A stretch of 64,000 bases of DNA from assembly GCA_947184155.2 (NCBI GenBank), contig CAMXCT020002719.1, positions 1 to 64,000 of the forward strand, given 5' to 3'. Below, in pieces: positions 54,801-64,000 of this stretch. The translations under genes and the position numbers were made by a program. Every line of letters starts with the position of its first letter. The first letter of the stretch is position 1. This DNA is from Cladocopium goreaui. Lineage: Eukaryota; Sar; Dinophyceae; Suessiales; Symbiodiniaceae. A model generated the notes under the pieces. That model was not told the origin of the DNA. It was given only the letters and a program-made list of their open reading frames with translations, and made no database searches.

Positions 54801-55037
54801 CGGATGACGCAAGATTTCGGCCATTTTCTTCCTGTGGAAAGGAGGGAGCATCAAATCACCCAAGCCGAAGTCCACATCATTGTGGAGACGGGAGGTGAAT
54901 GCTGCAACTAAGGCTTGGAAACTCTGAATGCCCAATTGCTGAAGTGCCTCTATAGATCCCTGATGAAAATGCTCAGGGACTTCAGCTTGTTGGAGAAGCT
55001 TCAGGTACCAATGTCCAGATGCTTCGGATGACGACAT
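51822..55037 (-). CDS. Class 3 lipase fused to a P-loop GTPase, intronless
   Basis: A single 1071-residue open frame from ATG 55037 to TGA 51822. Residues ~85-420 are a class 3 (fungal-type) lipase: GTHASGDWTTNL strand, nucleophile elbow TGHSLGGA (Ser211), acid in NGDDPVPRL (Asp272 or 273), and a His in RRHDVSAY (His408), the usual order. Residues ~655-712 hold two hydrophobic stretches (GILTVAGFAGVTAAFVYSGG; LTGGVSSLAFLMALRL), probably membrane helices. Residues ~806-1000 are a G domain: Walker A GPANSGKTT (812-820), switch II VIDTPGLD (857-864); the G4 position reads LLNQVIEK rather than NKxD. The end is charged coiled coil (RQRREEEREAEAEAQ). Lack of introns contrasts with all neighbours and suggests retroposition. 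Likely a membrane-bound lipid hydrolase switched or assembled by GTP binding; that is inference. Confidence 0.9.
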   Translation of the reverse strand: MSSSEASGHWYLKLLQQAEVPEHFHQGSIEALQQLGIQSFQALVAAFTSRLHNDVDFGLGDLMLPPFHRKKMAEILRHPPLPITHEEIMVCAELCALAYKSCGEDSDETAKFKKGRAPDLFLHAQCPRTKQKYLFCVVAPSGRSCFFAAFAGTHASGDWTTNLTLIPVSGVGVGGKVHGGFWERCACMKFPFMHRMVEHFGCEAMIFTGHSLGGAVSHLSCLWAKRQDEFKQLKLPISSVAFAAPLAACEEVARDVERLDWTSHFVNIVNGDDPVPRLLNLAESLAELCRAGSDLSRSIDASPQEIGSILNCLTGKAGLSTVLLNFLPSAPVADALQRLAMLPAAKSIAKVIDIYKPFGIYVFLRAPAAGPYECTWSRGMEVLEELGPAKLLDKSFKGNLTNDNIRRHDVSAYKLVLNHRPVKEFLDVPVPLEPSRSVSSGSCPTDAPSPMSVASQVNVVSVIVFSDLEKNEVLYGIIGKNLDLLGTAGMELFADDQFQVAESIVPVLQEDTFLTLQQQGLDQSKKLEDSKRLRFRPDVGPLIEFPLNSTDFSSSRSVDMGLARDADLRFDKNFVRRTLKQAWLMEHYVSDTHLLQELVRLDQLGQFGLMDHYHVSKANAAEALCHVGEGEDAKKLIQATLDWICPPGGLKLPSKKGLFARGILTVAGFAGVTAAFVYSGGLSLLLPSVFPATGGYLTGGVSSLAFLMALRLSDDRLPFQYNQMLAVLLEEAGCSLVEFPAFLRNDEFEKEKRLIELVELGKVSGVPQWVATGRFVGLRSPGLQEVNRRYEAVRIIHNIKETVCIPTVFVSGPANSGKTTLVSQLLMSPELEQGAGYMQECRTQGVNAHKWGQGALVIDTPGLDAAQDELVGKFRAGACAAKAYVYIRSYQGLEQGDDVKNIVVTLDQAASPSPHVLILLNQVIEKRRLATGEKLSKQELLTIKKTMLANMKEEFSRTRTKKFEGTRMGNFFSTFLNSKFTNVEIMFADLSRTREEIDSVAEDIRDLVLDARGVANWCQKVLDPKKENDHLQRAVNQVNWTNWVQQCQAARQRREEEREAEAEAQILAASG

Positions 55038-56742
55038 TGGGCGACGCTCACGGGTCGTTGCGCCGGGATGAGCTTGAAAGCCACAACTTCGCCAAAAAAG
55101 GAGATTATGTGTGTCCGCCGGGATGTACTTGAAAATGTGCCTTTTGACAGCACGACTATCCCTTACTCTTCTGATTGGAAGTGGTCCTTGTGATCATGTG
55201 ATCCGCTGCTTGCAGTCTGAGATCAGCACATGTGAAAGCATCAACCCATCAACCTCGGGAGACAGATACATGAACGGTCTGAACTGGAATGTGAACGCAT
55301 GGCCTGATAAACCTGTGGGATAGGTAGTTTCTGAACTGCCAAGCAGTGACTTGGATGATGCACCTGCAGATGCTGGGTCACCATCACCTGTGATATCCAC
55401 CGGGTCAACCCCCGTCTGTTCGTATGGTCCCTGAACTTAGGAGATGGTTAGGAACTGGAAAACAAGCGCTTCTAAGTGGGGTATGATATGATACGATTGG
55501 ATATACCTCAGGTCCAAACCATCATATACTAGATAATGCTTGTACCAGGGATAGGATCGTCCCAGTACTTCTTGCGAATGACATTGTTACATTGTTTATT
55601 TTGTGCACCCGCCGCATATTCAAAATTCCCGACAAACAAGTGAAGGATACAGGTCGGGACAATTGTCCGAAACAGGTCAGAGGCACATCACAGTCAAGGC
55701 AAAGACAAGGAGAAACAAATCAAGTGATTTATGTCTCAAGATTTATGTTCCATTTATGGTCATATAAAAAAACACATCACACGTCCAATTCAACCGTTCC
55801 CTCCATCATGATTTTTTGGCCAAGCCACAATCTTGAGTCCAGCGAGCTGCGCGAGCTGCACCACAGCAATGGCAACGAAGGGCACGTGCATCTAAAAGAG
55901 TCACGTGGATTATTTCAGGATGTCAGGTCCTGAGGAAGACTTCTGGGAACAGCTACCTTTACTTTGAGATTCCTCACTTGTACTTCAATGCTTGCAACTC
56001 TTGCAACTGTGGTCGGACCTATATAGGTGTCTATGCAAATGCCGGATCGAGCAAGCTCCGAAAATCGGGAGCGAAAAGCATGGATATGTCAAAGACATTG
56101 CAGCTTGATAAGGCCCAACAAAATCACCGCATCTTCTCCAGGAAATTCATCAGCAAATTGCCAGCAATACAGTGATCCAGTCATCCATAAAAACAGTTCA
56201 CCTCGCAGAGGAAATTCGGAGAGTTCCAAATGCTACGCTCAAAAATCCGTCTTCAAATTTCGATTCACCAACTTCTAAATGACAGGCATCTTCTGTAGCT
56301 CTAACATGTGACCACAGCTTGCCGTTGCGCACTGTTTGGTCAAACCAATCGCTAGAACTTTGCCGCATTCTGCGGCACTGCAACTCAGTTTGGTAGCGGC
56401 CAAGTCGAATCCAGGATGCCACTCATCACCAAATGGAACTAAACTTGCGTATTCTCCAAGTGTTGGTTTGTTTGTAACTTCCTGTCCAACCAAAACTGCC
56501 TATCTCTCAACTATAATGGCCTAAAGAAAATGCCTACTGGACCATGTTTTGCAAAATGGTCCTTTGTCTATGTTGCTTTTCGCAACTCTGTCTCAACGCA
56601 CTCAATGTGGTCACACAAGTTCAGATTTTCCAAACCTTTCCGTAGATCCCAGGTTTAAACTATCCAAGTTGAGATCACGTGATTTCCGATGGCTTTCTTG
56701 ACCAACAAACCTTTCCACCTTAGCTCCGAAACACTTGGCAAC
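55038..56742. other. Spacer with one possible small minus ORF
   Basis: The minus frame at 56493-56275 (contains HPGFDLAATKLSCSAAECGK, then TKQCATASCGHML) is Cys-rich and protein-like but unassigned. A plus frame at 55592-55933 is weaker. Otherwise nothing was recognised. Confidence 0.35.
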
Positions 56743-59640
56743 TCAGCCGGACATCCTCAGAATCGACTCCACCGCGTCGGGCAAATTTTCCTCCACGCGC
56801 CAGGCCGGGTCCTGTCAGTCGTTTGGTCTTCGGGGTGCAAAAATCAATGGGACATGGAGAGAATAACACAACTCTCCCTCTCCTGTGTGTATAATGCGTT
56901 CAAAATGAAAGATCTGGCCAGGAGGGTTTATGGAAACCCACTCAAAACGGAGAAATATGGAGAAATATGTTTCAAAGGACTGCGGACTGCTGAGCAACCA
57001 TTTGAAAGCTTGGACTTGCGCTGTGAACTCTCAAACATCAAAGTTGTCTCAGCCAGCGGTGCGCCTCTTTGTCGTTGGATCCAACGCCACCCTGATAAAC
57101 GCCTGCCGCACCATGCCCGGAACCCAACGACGAGACGGATAAGCGGAATAAAAGTTGTGTCTGCAACACAGAGTTGACAGAATGAGCATTCCACTTTTGG
57201 TAGCTTTGGGTAATCATGGAGTCATTAACCATGGGTTGGGTGGGCAATTATGGGAGAATTTGATGGTAATTCTGGGGTAAAGGCGAAGTTGCTATACCTG
57301 TTGGCGGCTAAAAACACAAATCCATAGCCCTTCCCCAGCTGCCTGTGCACACGAGGATGGATCGCCATGGATCTCCAGCACTGTTGGCACCGCGCACATC
57401 AGCAGCGGGATTGTCGCCAATCATGTAGATCCTGCTGCGAATTTCCAGCTTTCTCTGATTTCTCTGGGCGGATTTTCAATGAAATGTGGCATGACAATTC
57501 TGAGACCTGTGGCATGACAACCTTGAACCATCAATCACAGTATGGCCACAGTATGGCAGCGAAAAGTGCAGGTCCTCTCAAAGTCATCATGCTGGGCCAG
57601 CTGCGACAAAAGCTTCCGTGCCGCTTGGAATTGCACAGCATAGGGTTTGCCGCACTCCTGATGTCCCAAAGGCAGGATTAGCGGGATGCATTGAGGGAAT
57701 ATGGAGTTGTATCCAATGGTTCAGCAACAGATCTTCTGCCGTTCAGTGATCCAAACATCTCAGCCCTTCCTGAACCCTTCATCCTGAACCTCCAGTGGGC
57801 TGCGGCCAAAGGGTTTCCACAGCGCCTGGTGCGCCCGGGCCATTGGATTCTTCGTGGCTCTTCGTCAAGGAGAAACAGATCAGAATTGAAATGGGACATT
57901 AGAATCTACCCTGATGCACTGAGGTTTTGCAATGATTTGCAGGATATGTTGTGCAAGTTTAAAGGTGAAAAATCCTGGTGATGGGGGTATTCTCACCTCA
58001 TCAAGACCTTGGGCAGCACCATTTTTTGACACAGCCATGGAATAAAATGATAAACAAATCGGAATCATCACTGCCCTAGAAAAGGGGAGACGTGGTACTA
58101 GTACAGTATGTATTTGCTACTAACGTCTCAACATGCTATCATGTGACCAGATTGGTTTGTTGGCTCATCACAGCAGCACTTCCTTGCCTGGAGACACTCC
58201 ACAAAGGCACCGGTGCCAAAACGTGGCACCGGATAGCCTGCCTGTGTCAGAGCTGGGGCTGTTGAAACAAAGGGATTAAAAACATCGTAAAACAATGTAA
58301 AACAATTCTGATCACCGTGTTTAGTAGCTGTTGAAATTCTAGTTGAAACTTGAAACTGTCAACTCACTCGCTGAGCGTTTCTTCAAAACCGTACCAGCTC
58401 AAATTCGACTAGAGGTGTGAGGGCAGTTGACAAGGGCAAGTGCGCCACACCCTAGGTGTTTGGCCCAGTCACTTTGATGAAGCCCGCAATGTAAAAACAG
58501 CGAAGACACTACTATGCTGCACAGCATCAAACCGAGAATCCATCTGATCAAAAGATATCAAAAGTCTGGATTTCGCGCGTGGCACCAATCCTCGTATGGT
58601 TTTTCGTTGAAAGATGTTACCAGCAGAAGACCATCCATCCCCAACTTCCTCGACTCATGGTCTCCCGCTGCCTGCCACAGGAAGTCGGGATTTGAAGACC
58701 ACAACTCCGCACATTGGACACCCGTCCCATTCGTCCCAGTCGTTCCGACACCCAATGGTCGGCCACCCGCCAAGACGTCGCTCACCACCTGCTTGGTGCC
58801 ATCCGAACACGGCCATGGGAATGTCACAGCTGGCAGCACCAGAAACGGCAACATCCTTGAAACCAGTTGTACCTAGTTCTAGCTTGTTCTAGCAACTTTC
58901 TGGCCTCATGATTTTCCAAACATCTTCCCATACTGTCCCACAGTTGTATTCATGGCAGTGGTTGAGGATGTTTCTGAAGGACCATGTCATCCACCACTGC
59001 CTGCAGCTCCATGGCCCAGTCACTTGGCCAATAGAAGATGAGCACCGCCTTGGGCCACGTGGCACGGACGTGATGGGCCATGTTGGATCGGTGGATCAAC
59101 GCATCTTCAAAGCACCAAGGCACAGGGTTTGGATCATCAATGAATATGAAAGATATGGGTAGATGATGGTAGATATGGTAAGTCATTGAAAATCATCACA
59201 ATCTGCAGTGGATTAAGTATGATTTTGAATGATATTGTATCTGATCTGAAGGCAATCTCAAGGTTTCACATGTTGTCAATGCATCCATGCCCTGCTGAAC
59301 TGGCCCAGCTATCGCCAAGCTACTTCGATGGGCGGAGCGTCAGCAGCATTCACCTGAGCTGGATTGCCCTGGACCAACTGCTGAAAAAAGTGGTGGAGAA
59401 GCCAAATTCTATATACATGTTATATATACATTTACATAATATACATATGGATACGTATGGGCTAATCATGAGAATGATAATGATAAGTCGAATGAATGTG
59501 CTTCTTCTAGGTGCTTCTGCTATTGCTTCTGCTCCTGTCTACTTGATTAATGATCGTTGGGGATTATGATAGTGATTATGATAATGATAATGATAATGAT
59601 AATGATAGTGATAGTGATTATGATAGTGATTATGATAATG

Positions 59641-59672
<32 letters not shown>

Positions 59673-61771
59673 CATACATAATGGGCTGGGTTTTCAATTC
59701 TCATCAGTTTTGAATGTTTTGATCCATCCCCACGTGTTAAAACGCATTGCATCCCATTGTATCCCCATTAGATGCCACATTATCTCAATATGGATAGACA
59801 TTCCATGACATTCCCATTGATAATGTCCCCATTGATACCATTCATGTCTTCATGTCATTTCATGTCCCCCAAAGTATGACCTGCTTCAGTCTGCTTCAGT
59901 CTGCTTCAGTCTGCTTCAGTCTTCGGCATCCAAGGCACATCCACGGGAGGCAGCGTGCAATGTGTCACCGGCCAAGGATAGATCTCGGGCAAGGCCTTCA
60001 CGATCTGACTGCTGGTGACCTGGCATCCAAGGGCATTAAACTCACTAAAACAATTTGGATTTGACGCTTGCAAATTATTCCATTGCATGTTTGGATTGTC
60101 AATCTTCTCAAAGCTCGAACTCCACCCATTGCAAGAATCCAATCAAGTCAACAAAACAATTGCACTTAAGACTTAAGTCACTTAAATCTTCCTCATCTCA
60201 AGTGAAAAATGTGAAAATCCCATCTGAGCAGATTTCGGTCAAGGTGCCGCCATGTTGCCCACATCAAAGCCATAGCTCTCAGCCACTTCCGCCGTGTCCT
60301 TGGAACCCACCAGGAGCACGCGCTTCTCGCGGAAGCGTTCCTGAAGCTACACACATCGGGATGCCAAAGGTGTCTGTGAGATCCAGGGTATACTGGATGC
60401 CTTCATGGCATTCTTGGCCTTTTTTGTTGGTCAAAGCTTGCTTTGGAGCAATCAGTTTCTGAAGATGTGAAGAGTTCACATTCCCTGAATCCTGTTGAAA
60501 TTGTTGAACGTCTTTAGCATTCTATATGTCCAATGTTCATCATCCCTACCTCCAATGCCCAGCGCGTTGTGATCCAAGTCTCTGCCAAAGGTCGGAACGG
60601 AGTATGGGAAAGGAGCATGCGATCAGCGTCAATGCCTTTGACAAAACGGATGGACTGGTTCCAAGGTTCCAAAATCCAAAATCGGTGACTCCAATAGAGC
60701 ATATGAATGGCTTTACATATCTATGTGTAGCTACTTAGAACTGTTTCTGGTTGCTTGCGTCTGACAATGTCTTTTTCCTATTTTGATATGCAAAACCGGT
60801 GAGATCTGTCAATCAGAATCTTCTGGCCCGTGTCAAAATCTAAACACATGGTGTCATATGCTTCTGAGTCAAAATTGGAATTCCATCTGTATGCAAAGAA
60901 GCTACGCAATTTGGAACCAGCTTACGTTAGTCCTTCAGAACAAAGAAGACGGGAAGCAAATAAGGGTTGATCACACATGCAAGGATTGCCTGGCTTCCCA
61001 TGATGTCGAATCATAAAGGACAGTGTTCTTGACTTTCATGTCAATGTGTGATCGACATTGAACGCCAGGAATTTTAATGTCTGTGGGATCACCATCCTGT
61101 CAACATGTCGATGACAAGATACCATCAACGCCCAGCAGAGAGCAAAGCTCTTCCGCTTTCTTTTTCTCAGTGACACCACCTTCACAGCTCAACCGGCGGC
61201 GCAAAAATGGTGCGCATCCCTGGATTGGCAAATGGCTGGGAATACTAGAAGCTGACGCTAATGTTGAGGCATGCACTGCTCAAGCTGTTGCATCATATAA
61301 TAGTAGAATTCAAGACTAACCCAGCAAATCAAAATTTGATGACAAGGCAACAGAACAAAGAAAACTGTTCCATCACCCAAAGCATCCAAACATGTCCAAT
61401 AATCATCCAAACCCACGTCACCTCCTCCCCAGCTTACTCCCCCCCATATTTCCATTATATTCCCACATCACACCTAGATCATATGGATAACACCCCTATA
61501 TCAGTGAAGGAAATCCCATCTTGATTCCCCACATTATCCATTAAATTCATTGATATTTTAAGTTCCATTCCTTATCCATTCCCCATATTAGTTCCCCATC
61601 TCGATTCCCCTCTTTCCACACACCTCCGTTGGTCATGAAGACGAAGGGTATCTGCTGCTGCCGCAGCCTCCGCAACGCCTCCGCAGCACCGGGCACGGCG
61701 GTGGCGCCGCGCGTCACCACGCCGTCGATGTCCAGCACCACAGCCGTGCGACTGAGGCAGCGACTGGGGAG
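56743..61771 (-). CDS. HDHD5: HAD-superfamily hydrolase, HDHD5/CECR5 type, 14 exons
   Basis: Predicted haloacid-dehalogenase-fold phosphatase; in other eukaryotes a mitochondrial protein of unclear substrate. Exons: 61771-61624, 61179-61123, 60635-60580, 60346-60251, 60019 to ~59921, 59353-59324, 59048-59001, 58788-58672, 58241-58188, 57825-57790, 57657-57575, 57430-57343, 57102-57065, 56811-56743 (stop TGA). Key joined text: VVLDIDGVVTRG (motif I, nucleophile Asp), FVFMTNGGGVTEKKKAEEL, LLSHTPFRPLAE, KRVLLVGSKDTAEVAESYGF, IEAVLIFYWPSDWAMELQVV, SDVLAGGRPLG, NPDFLWQAGYPVPRFGTGAF, ECGKPYAVQFQAARKL (motif III Lys), IYMIGDNPAADVRGAN (motif IV), DPAWRVEENLPDAV. Six donors are GC (60250, 59000, 58671, 58187, 57342, 57064), one is GA (57574), four are clear GT. 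About 340 residues are seen; the family is ~400, so a 5' exon with the start and targeting peptide is missing. Confidence 0.88.
59565..59685. repeat. ATGATA microsatellite
   Basis: Runs of ATGATAATGATA and GATTATGATAGT, about 120 bp, in an intron of the HAD hydrolase gene between exons 5 and 6. Confidence 0.9.
59880..59921. repeat. CTGCTTCAGT minisatellite
   Basis: Four perfect 10-bp units at the 3' edge of exon 5 of the HAD hydrolase gene. They may obscure or supply its splice donor (CCGAAG|ACTGAAG). Confidence 0.85.
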
Positions 61772-63680
61772 CTACAGTTCTGTTATTTTTTCGGGTTTGG
61801 ATCCCATATAGATTTGGGTGATTTTGGATGGGTTTGTCTGAAAATGTTGGGATTTGTTCGAAATTTTGATGGCTTAGAACCTGAATTTCTTCGTGGAGAT
61901 GGCCATGTTGGGGCACTGATGCCCCATTTTGAGACAAACCCACATCATGGTTGTCGGGGTATGGTTAATAGCATTTAATATTTTAGATTATTTTAGTGGT
62001 TAGTGGTTGAGAGGTAACCGGAATGGTTCGGGATGTGTTTGACAAATAATTGGAAAGTTAGTTGAGAGGTAACCTGGGGATTGGAGCGTCGACTCCGCCA
62101 GTGCGGGGATCATGACTGGAGATGCAGCCCGGCTGGTTGGTAGCAGGTTTGAAAATCATGGTATTTACCCCTCCAGAGACTGGACTGCTTGGAGCGTGCC
62201 TGGCATTTCTAGCCCCAATCTGACGTGTGGCACCGGGGAAGACACGCCGCACACAGTGCACGCTGTGCCGCACATGGCCAGACCGCGTCCACATGGCAAA
62301 GTCAGTAACAGTTGCTTTGCTGATTACGTTACTTTAAGGATGGCCTGCGCTGCACATGGGGTCCATCTCTCACTCTTTTCGTGATTCATCGCCAAAGAGA
62401 ACCTTAAGGAGATGTCTTGCTCATGAAAGCCATCTGCCGCAGCAGCCGTGAAAGACCAAAGCATTGTGTGCTTGTTCTTTTGCCTTTGATACAAAATCAA
62501 CCAATGTGTGGACAAACGATGCTGTAATATGAACTAATGTGTGGACAAACCATGGCAATCTGCTCAGTGCCCCTGCCCTGCCATACATTTTTGCCGGGCA
62601 GCAACAAGTGACATGGTTTTCATTGTCAAAAATGGTGCTGGATCCTCTAAATCAGATCATATTTGAGGATGTTGAACATTGTTGGATAGCTGGAGCAAAA
62701 GATGCAGCCACCTCCACAACTCGCCTTTCACCACAACTACTTTCTGACTCAAAGATTCTGAATAGATGCGTTTTTGAACTGCAGTCGTGCATGGCATTCA
62801 GTCTGTGCATGGGAGAATGTTCCAGTTTCCAAATCGGATCCTCTGAAAATAGGGTGCCCTCAAATTCCATTGTTCACCATAATGTTCATCATTATTGCCA
62901 TTTTGTGGTATTCGCCATTTTTTCGAATTTAAACCATTGTTGAACGAAAATAGATCCAACCGCTCAACTTCGCCATGTTTTTTTGGCGCAGCAATTACGT
63001 ACTGCCTGTAGCGCCAAGCCTTCCATGACCTGGTTGGGCCCCAGATGTCGATGGAACGGAAAGAAAAGATATTTCAAAAACTTGAAAAACAGCATCCAAT
63101 CACTTGGCTTCAGATTTTGATTTTTGATTTCATGATTTCATCTTTCAAAGATGGTCTGGACACAGCCAAGGCATTTTGAAGGACATGATTCTGTATTCTG
63201 TGTAACGGAAGCCGACGTCAAAACCATATGGATCAGACAGCCTGACAGTTTTAAAAAGGCACACGAGACCTCTTGCGATGAAGACACCGGTATACACGGA
63301 CCCTCGATTTGATGCATTGAAGAACTTGCATACAAAGTCCTGTATGGATCTGTATGGTGTCATGCGTTCAAAATTTTCAATACTGGCTATAGATATTAAG
63401 GGTAATCCCTCAATAGATTGAAACGACGGGTTCATTCTAATATGAAGTAATAGAGCAAGACCCATGGAAAATAGAAAGATACCTTGGAACTTGGAACCCA
63501 AATTCATCAGAATGCCTTCGTTGGCAATGCAGAGGTGTTTCATAGTCTTCATTGGGAGCCCCCGCAGAATAAGGAGGAATTCAACAACACTACCCTCGTT
63601 TCATGTGGCCAAGAATCGTGATATGTCACAGAAATTCACAGAATGTCAGGGAATATCAGGGATGTGTCGTGGATATCACC
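61772..63680. other. Upstream region of the HAD gene; weak ORFs only
   Basis: A 135-codon minus frame at 63552-63145 (contains FFNASNRGSVYTGVFIARGL) is uninterrupted but has A/T-ending codons unlike the other exons and no recognised motif. A plus frame at 62112-62384 is also unassigned. The 5' exon of the HAD gene should lie here but was not found. Confidence 0.3.
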
Positions 63681-63689
63681 CTTAGTTGG

Positions 63690-63940
63690 GACTCCGGCTG
63701 ACGGGCTGGCTCCGGCTGACTCCGGCTGACTCCGGCTGACTCCGGCTGACCGGCTGGCTGCGGCTGACTCCGGCTGACTGCGGCTGACTCCGGCTGACTG
63801 CGGCTGACTGCGGCTGACTCCGGCTGACCGGCTGACTCCGGCTGACCGGCTGACTCCGGCTGACCATCCGACTCCGGCTGACTCCAGCTGACTCCGGCTG
63901 ACTCCGGCTGACTCCTGCTGACTCTGGCTGAGTCCGGCAT
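63690..63940. repeat. ACTCCGGCTG minisatellite
   Basis: About 25 units of the 10-mer GACTCCGGCT with variants (CTGCGG, shortened CCGGCTG). The minus frame reads SRSQPESAGV repeats, which follows from the DNA repeat. Confidence 0.92.
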
Positions 63941-64000
63941 GTAGACTTTAACTAAAGAAAGAGTGGAAGATAGCAAAGGGCAGATGCAATGCCATGTTGG

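Noticed and set aside
55090-55110. TTTTTTGGCGAAG upstream of the lipase-GTPase ATG as a relic spliced leader
   Set aside because: Only TTTTGGC and AAG match the leader; too short to distinguish from chance, though retroposition is still suggested by the lack of introns.
63682-63976. Ser-Gln-Pro repeat ORFs (SRSQPESAGV)
   Set aside because: They are direct translations of the 10-bp minisatellite.

Overview
The window looks like nuclear DNA of a dinoflagellate, most likely a Symbiodiniaceae or Suessiales relative. This is inferred from gene architecture, not from a marker gene. The evidence is: very short exons (24-150 bp) in long introns; many introns with GC or GA instead of GT at the 5' splice site and AG at the 3' site; every recognisable host gene on the minus strand; a spliced-leader-like patch upstream of one ORF; and an intronless, possibly retroposed gene among intron-rich ones. 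No bacterial operon, rRNA, tRNA or CRISPR array was found.

Layout, left to right. 1-563: a minus-strand ORF with two in-frame copies of an 81-residue repeat, running off the left edge. 3.8-7.7 kb: WD40-repeat exons (minus) and two copies of a small inverted-repeat MITE. 8.95-22.75 kb: a Helitron-type rolling-circle transposon (minus) with a nine-block gene. Its blocks carry an internal-repeat plus C2H2 region, a DUF6570-like region, a Rep nuclease with HxH and YxxxY, a PIF1 helicase and an OTU protease. A membrane-protein ORF sits at its 5' side. 23.2-24.97 kb: minisatellites, mainly a 54-bp unit. 26.0-32.4 kb: a 6.4-kb satellite of 12/13-bp units. 25.11, 32.8 and 33.2 kb: further WD40 exons whose phases fit, so the satellite, and perhaps the Helitron, may lie in introns of one WD40 gene.

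34.1-35.9 kb: an FKBP-type prolyl isomerase gene. 37.5-38.2 kb: a low-complexity exon and a short ORF starting with the histone H3 tail sequence. 39.3-40.8 kb: a second WD40 gene with good exon joins. 45.8-47.8 kb: several strong but unassigned exons. 49.25-50.82 kb: a PLGRKT-like gene. 51.8-55.0 kb: an intronless 1071-residue protein fusing a class 3 lipase to a P-loop GTPase. 56.7-61.8 kb: an HDHD5/CECR5-type HAD hydrolase gene in at least 14 exons. 63.7-63.9 kb: a 10-bp minisatellite.

These genes show no shared pathway. They are housekeeping-type genes (isomerase, HAD hydrolase, WD40 scaffold, membrane receptor-like) in one orientation, with repeats and transposons filling introns and spacers. 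Exon edges come from reading frame, splice dinucleotides and remembered family motifs. No alignment or transcript data were available.
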